Positions 61,231 through 64,000 of a DNA stretch of 64,000 nt are shown here, one piece after another. Origin of the DNA: Epibacterium sp. Ofav1-8 (GTDB lineage Bacteria > Pseudomonadota > Alphaproteobacteria > Rhodobacterales > Rhodobacteraceae); the NCBI RefSeq assembly GCF_022348185.1, contig NZ_JAKRFD010000008.1, forward strand, positions 186,001-250,000, written 5' to 3'. The notes below the pieces were generated by a model that was not told where the DNA came from, did not search any database, and saw only the letters and a list, made by a program, of their open reading frames with translations. Numbering within the stretch: the stretch's first letter is position 1; each line of letters starts with the position of its first letter. Both the position numbers and the translations under genes were made by a program.

Positions 61231-62919
61231 ATGGCACCTCTGGACAATACATCTGGCGTTTGGAAATCCGGGCGCGGCAAGGGCCGCAAGACGCCCAAGG
61301 GCCGCCAGCTCGACGATCAAGCGCATTCCGAAATCCTCGACCTGCTGGGCGAGCGCCCGCGCAATCGCGATCTGCTGATCGAGTTCCTGCACCTGGTGCA
61401 GGATCGCTTTGGCCATATCTCCGCCGCCCATATCCGGGCGCTGTCGGAAGAAATGCGCGTCGGCCAAGCGGAAATCTACGAGGTGGCCAGCTTTTATGCG
61501 CATTTCGATGTGGTCAAAGAGGGCGAGACCCCGCCACCGGCGCTGACCATTCGGGTCTGCGACTCGCTGTCATGCGAGTTGGCCGGGGCCGAGCAGCTCC
61601 AGCAGGCGCTGGAGCAGGGCATGGACCCGGCGCAGGTGCGCGTCCTGCGGGCCCCCTGCATGGGCCGTTGCGACACCGCCCCGGTGCTGGAGATCGGTCA
61701 CAACCACATCGACCACGCCACCGTCGAAAAGGTCGAGGCCGCGATTGCCGCGGATGATACGCATGCGCATGTCCCGCAGTATGAGACCTACGGCGAGTAT
61801 GCCATCGCGGGCGGGTATGAGGTGCTGAAGGACCTGCGCAAAAACGGCGACTGGGAAGCGGTTCAGGACAAGGTGCTCTCTGCCGGTCTGCGCGGTCTGG
61901 GCGGGGCCGGTTTCCCGTCGGGCAAGAAATGGGGCTTCGTGCGCATGAACGAAGGCCCGCGCTATCTCGCCGTCAATGGCGATGAGGGCGAGCCGGGCAC
62001 CTTCAAGGACCGTTATTACCTCGAACGCACGCCGCATGTGTTCCTTGAGGGCATGCTGATCGCCGCCTGGGCGGTGGAGGCGGAAAAGGCCTTTATCTAC
62101 ATGCGCGACGAATATCCGGCGGTGCTGGAGATCCTGCGCCGCGAGATTGCCGCGCTGGAAGAGGCGGGCATCGTCGCGCCAGGCTACATCGACCTGCGCC
62201 GCGGGGCAGGGGCCTATATCTGCGGTGAAGAAAGCGCCATGATCGAGTCGATCGAAGGCAAACGCGGCGAGCCGCGCCACCGTCCGCCCTTTGTGGCGCA
62301 GGTGGGTGTCTTTGGTCAGCCGACCCTCGTGCATAATGTCGAGACATTGTATTGGGTCACCAAGATCAACCGCGAAGGGCCGGAGTGCCTGAACGCGGTG
62401 GAAAAGAACGGTCGCAAGGGGCTGCGCTCCTACTCGGTGTCCGGCCGCGTGAAGAACCCCGGCGTGCATCTGCTGCCGGCAGGCTCCACCATTCTGGATG
62501 TGATCGAGGCCGCCGGCGGCATGCTGGACGGCCAGACGTTCAAGGCCTATCAGCCGGGCGGCCCGTCCTCCGGCCTGTTGCCGGCCCATATGGATGACAT
62601 CCCGCTCGATTTCGACACGCTGCAACCGCACGGCACCTTTATCGGTTCGGCGGCGGTTGTTGTCCTGTCGGATCAGGACTCGGCGCGTGATGCGGCGCTC
62701 AACATGCTGCGCTTCTTCGAGGACGAGAGCTGCGGCCAGTGCACCCCCTGCCGGGTCGGCTGCGAAAAGGCCGTGAAGCTGATGCAGGCGGACAAATGGG
62801 ATCAGTCGCTCCTGGAAGAGCTGAGCCAGACCATGGTGGATGCCTCCATCTGCGGTCTTGGCCAGGCCGCGCCGAACCCGATCCGTCTGACCATGAAACA
62901 CTTCCCCGAGGAGGTGTGA
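61231..62919 (+). CDS. fdsB: Formate dehydrogenase, fused FdsG-FdsB (NuoE-NuoF-like) subunit
   Basis: A 562-residue fusion. Residues about 30-180 are a NuoE/FdsG-like domain with four ligands for a [2Fe-2S] cluster (C110, C115, C143, C147). Residues about 195-562 are NuoF/FdsB-like with the NADH/FMN segment GLGGAGFPSGKKW and CGEESAMIESIEGKRGEPRH. The [4Fe-4S] ligands are C501, C504, C507 and C541. It is the diaphorase half of the soluble molybdenum formate dehydrogenase, passing electrons from FdsA to NAD+. GGGAG precedes the ATG at 61231. Separate FdsG and FdsB genes are the rule in Cupriavidus and Rhodobacter, so this is a natural fusion. Confidence 0.93.
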   Translation: MAPLDNTSGVWKSGRGKGRKTPKGRQLDDQAHSEILDLLGERPRNRDLLIEFLHLVQDRFGHISAAHIRALSEEMRVGQAEIYEVASFYAHFDVVKEGETPPPALTIRVCDSLSCELAGAEQLQQALEQGMDPAQVRVLRAPCMGRCDTAPVLEIGHNHIDHATVEKVEAAIAADDTHAHVPQYETYGEYAIAGGYEVLKDLRKNGDWEAVQDKVLSAGLRGLGGAGFPSGKKWGFVRMNEGPRYLAVNGDEGEPGTFKDRYYLERTPHVFLEGMLIAAWAVEAEKAFIYMRDEYPAVLEILRREIAALEEAGIVAPGYIDLRRGAGAYICGEESAMIESIEGKRGEPRHRPPFVAQVGVFGQPTLVHNVETLYWVTKINREGPECLNAVEKNGRKGLRSYSVSGRVKNPGVHLLPAGSTILDVIEAAGGMLDGQTFKAYQPGGPSSGLLPAHMDDIPLDFDTLQPHGTFIGSAAVVVLSDQDSARDAALNMLRFFEDESCGQCTPCRVGCEKAVKLMQADKWDQSLLEELSQTMVDASICGLGQAAPNPIRLTMKHFPEEV

Positions 62920-62944
62920 ACATGGCCTCCGCAATGATGTCTCG

Positions 62945-63015
62945 CCCGGTGGGAACCACCGGGCCGCGCCTGACCTTCCCCCCGGGAAGGCGCGATTGCG
63001 CCTCCCCAAGGTCAG
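62945..63015 (+). other. Nested hairpins in the fdsB-fdsA spacer
   Basis: CCCGGTGG-GAA-CCACCGGG (62945-62963) is followed by a larger stem CTGACCTT (62970-62977) with AAGGTCAG (63008-63015), enclosing an inner AGGCGC/GCGCCT hairpin. They could tune the ratio of the two subunits. Confidence 0.65.
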
Positions 63016-63059
63016 TCGCAGCCCTCATCTCATCTTCGCAAGCCAAGGAGATCTGAGCC

Positions 63060-64000
63060 ATGTCGAAGCAAATCACCTTTACCCTCGACGGCGAACAGGT
63101 CACGGCCGAAGCGGGCCTGACCATCTGGGAAGTCGCCAATGGTCGTGGTCTCAAGATCCCGCATCTGTGCCACAAGCCCCAGCCGGGCTATCGCCCCGAC
63201 GGCAACTGCCGCGCCTGTATGGTGGAAATCGAGGGCGAACGGACGCTTGCAGCCTCCTGCATCCGCGAACCCAGCGAAGGCATGGTTGTCACCACCAACA
63301 ACGCCCGCGCCGAGAACGCGCGCAAGATGGTGATGGAGCTGCTGGTCGCCGATCAGCCCGCGCAGGATGTTGCGCACGATAAATCCTCGCATATGTGGGA
63401 CATGGCCGAGCTGAACGGGGTTTCGGAGTCGCGGTTCCCCAAGATGGAAGAGGGCCATATCCCGCTCCTGGATGACAGCCACGTCGCGATGAGCGTGAAC
63501 CTGGATGCCTGCATCTCCTGCGGCCTTTGCGTGCGCGCCTGCCGCGAAGTGCAGGTGAACGACGTGATCGGCATGGCCGGTCGCGGTCACAATGCCTATC
63601 CGACTTTTGACATCGCCGACCCGATGGGCGCGTCCTCTTGTGTGGCTTGCGGCGAATGCGTGCAGGCCTGCCCGACCGGCGCCCTGATGCCCGCCACCGT
63701 GGTGGACGAAAATCAGGTTGGCGACCGCGCGGATTTTGACTCTGAGACCGAAAGCGTCTGCCCCTTCTGCGGGGTGGGGTGCAAAGTGTCGCTCAAGGTC
63801 AAGGACAACAAGGTCAAATATGTCGAGGGCATCAACGGCCCCGCCAACGAAGGTCGCCTCTGTGTGAAGGGCCGTTTTGGCTTTGACTATATCCACCACC
63901 CGCACCGGCTGACCAAGCCGCTGATCCGCCGGGACGATGCGCCGGCCAAGGGGCTGAACGTCGATCCGGGCAACCTGATGACCCACTTCCGCGAGGCGAC
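63060..64000 (+). CDS. fdsA: Formate dehydrogenase alpha (catalytic) subunit, 5' part
   Basis: The first 313 residues of a protein expected to be about 900-960 residues. Residues 1-75 form a [2Fe-2S] ferredoxin domain (C37, C50, C53, C67). A histidine-ligated and two [4Fe-4S] ferredoxin-type clusters follow (CISCGLCVRAC from C151; CVACGECVQACPTGAL). Next comes the start of the molybdopterin oxidoreductase domain with its own [4Fe-4S] ligands C234, C237, C241 and C268 (CPFCGVGCK, LCVKGRFG). It oxidises formate at a bis-MGD molybdenum centre. AAGGAG precedes the ATG at 63060. The rest lies beyond the window. Confidence 0.94.
   Translation, partial: MSKQITFTLDGEQVTAEAGLTIWEVANGRGLKIPHLCHKPQPGYRPDGNCRACMVEIEGERTLAASCIREPSEGMVVTTNNARAENARKMVMELLVADQPAQDVAHDKSSHMWDMAELNGVSESRFPKMEEGHIPLLDDSHVAMSVNLDACISCGLCVRACREVQVNDVIGMAGRGHNAYPTFDIADPMGASSCVACGECVQACPTGALMPATVVDENQVGDRADFDSETESVCPFCGVGCKVSLKVKDNKVKYVEGINGPANEGRLCVKGRFGFDYIHHPHRLTKPLIRRDDAPAKGLNVDPGNLMTHFREA

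Noticed and set aside
62922-63056. 44-codon frame between fdsB and fdsA with a strong GAGGAGG upstream
   Set aside because: The purine run is explained by the Glu-Glu-Val codons ending FdsB, and the peptide is Arg/Pro/Ser-rich without family features. It is listed only as a possible leader, not as a gene.

Overview
The window is a contiguous, gene-dense, GC-rich chromosomal segment from an alphaproteobacterium, almost certainly a marine Rhodobacteraceae (Roseobacter group, close to Ruegeria, Phaeobacter or Leisingera in gene content). The main reasons are a complete ectoine/5-hydroxyectoine catabolic cluster in the order described for Ruegeria pomeroyi (enuR-uehABC-usp-eutABCDE-asnC-ssd-atf), a SUV3-like helicase followed by an S4 protein, a 7Fe ferredoxin and CarD, and an NAD-dependent molybdenum formate dehydrogenase. 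I see no insertion sequence, integrase, prophage, CRISPR array or rRNA. One tRNA gene is present (Arg, anticodon TCT). The first and last genes run off the window.

Layout. 1-6.4 kb: lipid-type hydrolase (cut), SCP2 protein, TPR protein, SUV3-like RNA helicase, S4 RNA-binding protein, FdxA and CarD. 6.5-8.4 kb: divergent cobS and cobT for cobalamin assembly. 8.4-14 kb: CPA2 cation/proton antiporter, an Aer-like PAS protein, and an Lrp regulator divergent from hppD (tyrosine breakdown). 14-21.4 kb: a large membrane protein that looks like a PilM/GspL plus PilP/GspC fusion, a SIMPL protein, a PLP enzyme of homocysteine synthesis, a glycosyltransferase-like protein and a sulfotransferase-like protein. 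21.5-35 kb: the ectoine island. EnuR controls import by the UehABC TRAP transporter. EutABC convert hydroxyectoine to ectoine, EutD and EutE open and deacetylate it to diaminobutyrate, and Atf and Ssd take this to aspartate. No ectoine biosynthesis genes are present.

35.3-39.9 kb is the most novel part: three tightly packed genes encoding a 1018-residue helical-repeat protein with a distinct C-terminal domain, a 126-residue acidic protein, and a 352-residue protein with a similar kind of helical repeat. None belongs to a family I can name. The layout resembles a large effector with a partner protein. 40-42.7 kb holds a GlxA/AraC regulator and a translationally coupled pair ending in a Hint (hedgehog/intein-type) domain protein. 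42.7-51.1 kb is a peptide or carbamoyl-amino-acid utilisation module: M20 amidohydrolase, FadR-type regulator, DUF1028 protein and an ABC peptide importer in which the DppC permease and DppD ATPase are one fused polypeptide. Four copies of a TTWATCATGAWAA-like operator sit in its two divergent promoter regions.

51.1-57.3 kb holds the tRNA, a TonB-dependent receptor convergent with a MarR regulator, and an AcoR-like regulator lacking its AAA+ domain beside an acetaldehyde-type dehydrogenase. 57.4-60 kb encodes a chemotaxis receptor and a secreted sensor-like protein. 60.2-64 kb starts the formate dehydrogenase operon: a LysR regulator, a fused FdsG-FdsB and the 5' part of fdsA. Starts were chosen by Shine-Dalgarno position, signal peptides and family N-termini. 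All functional names are by motif and recalled family knowledge, without database searches.
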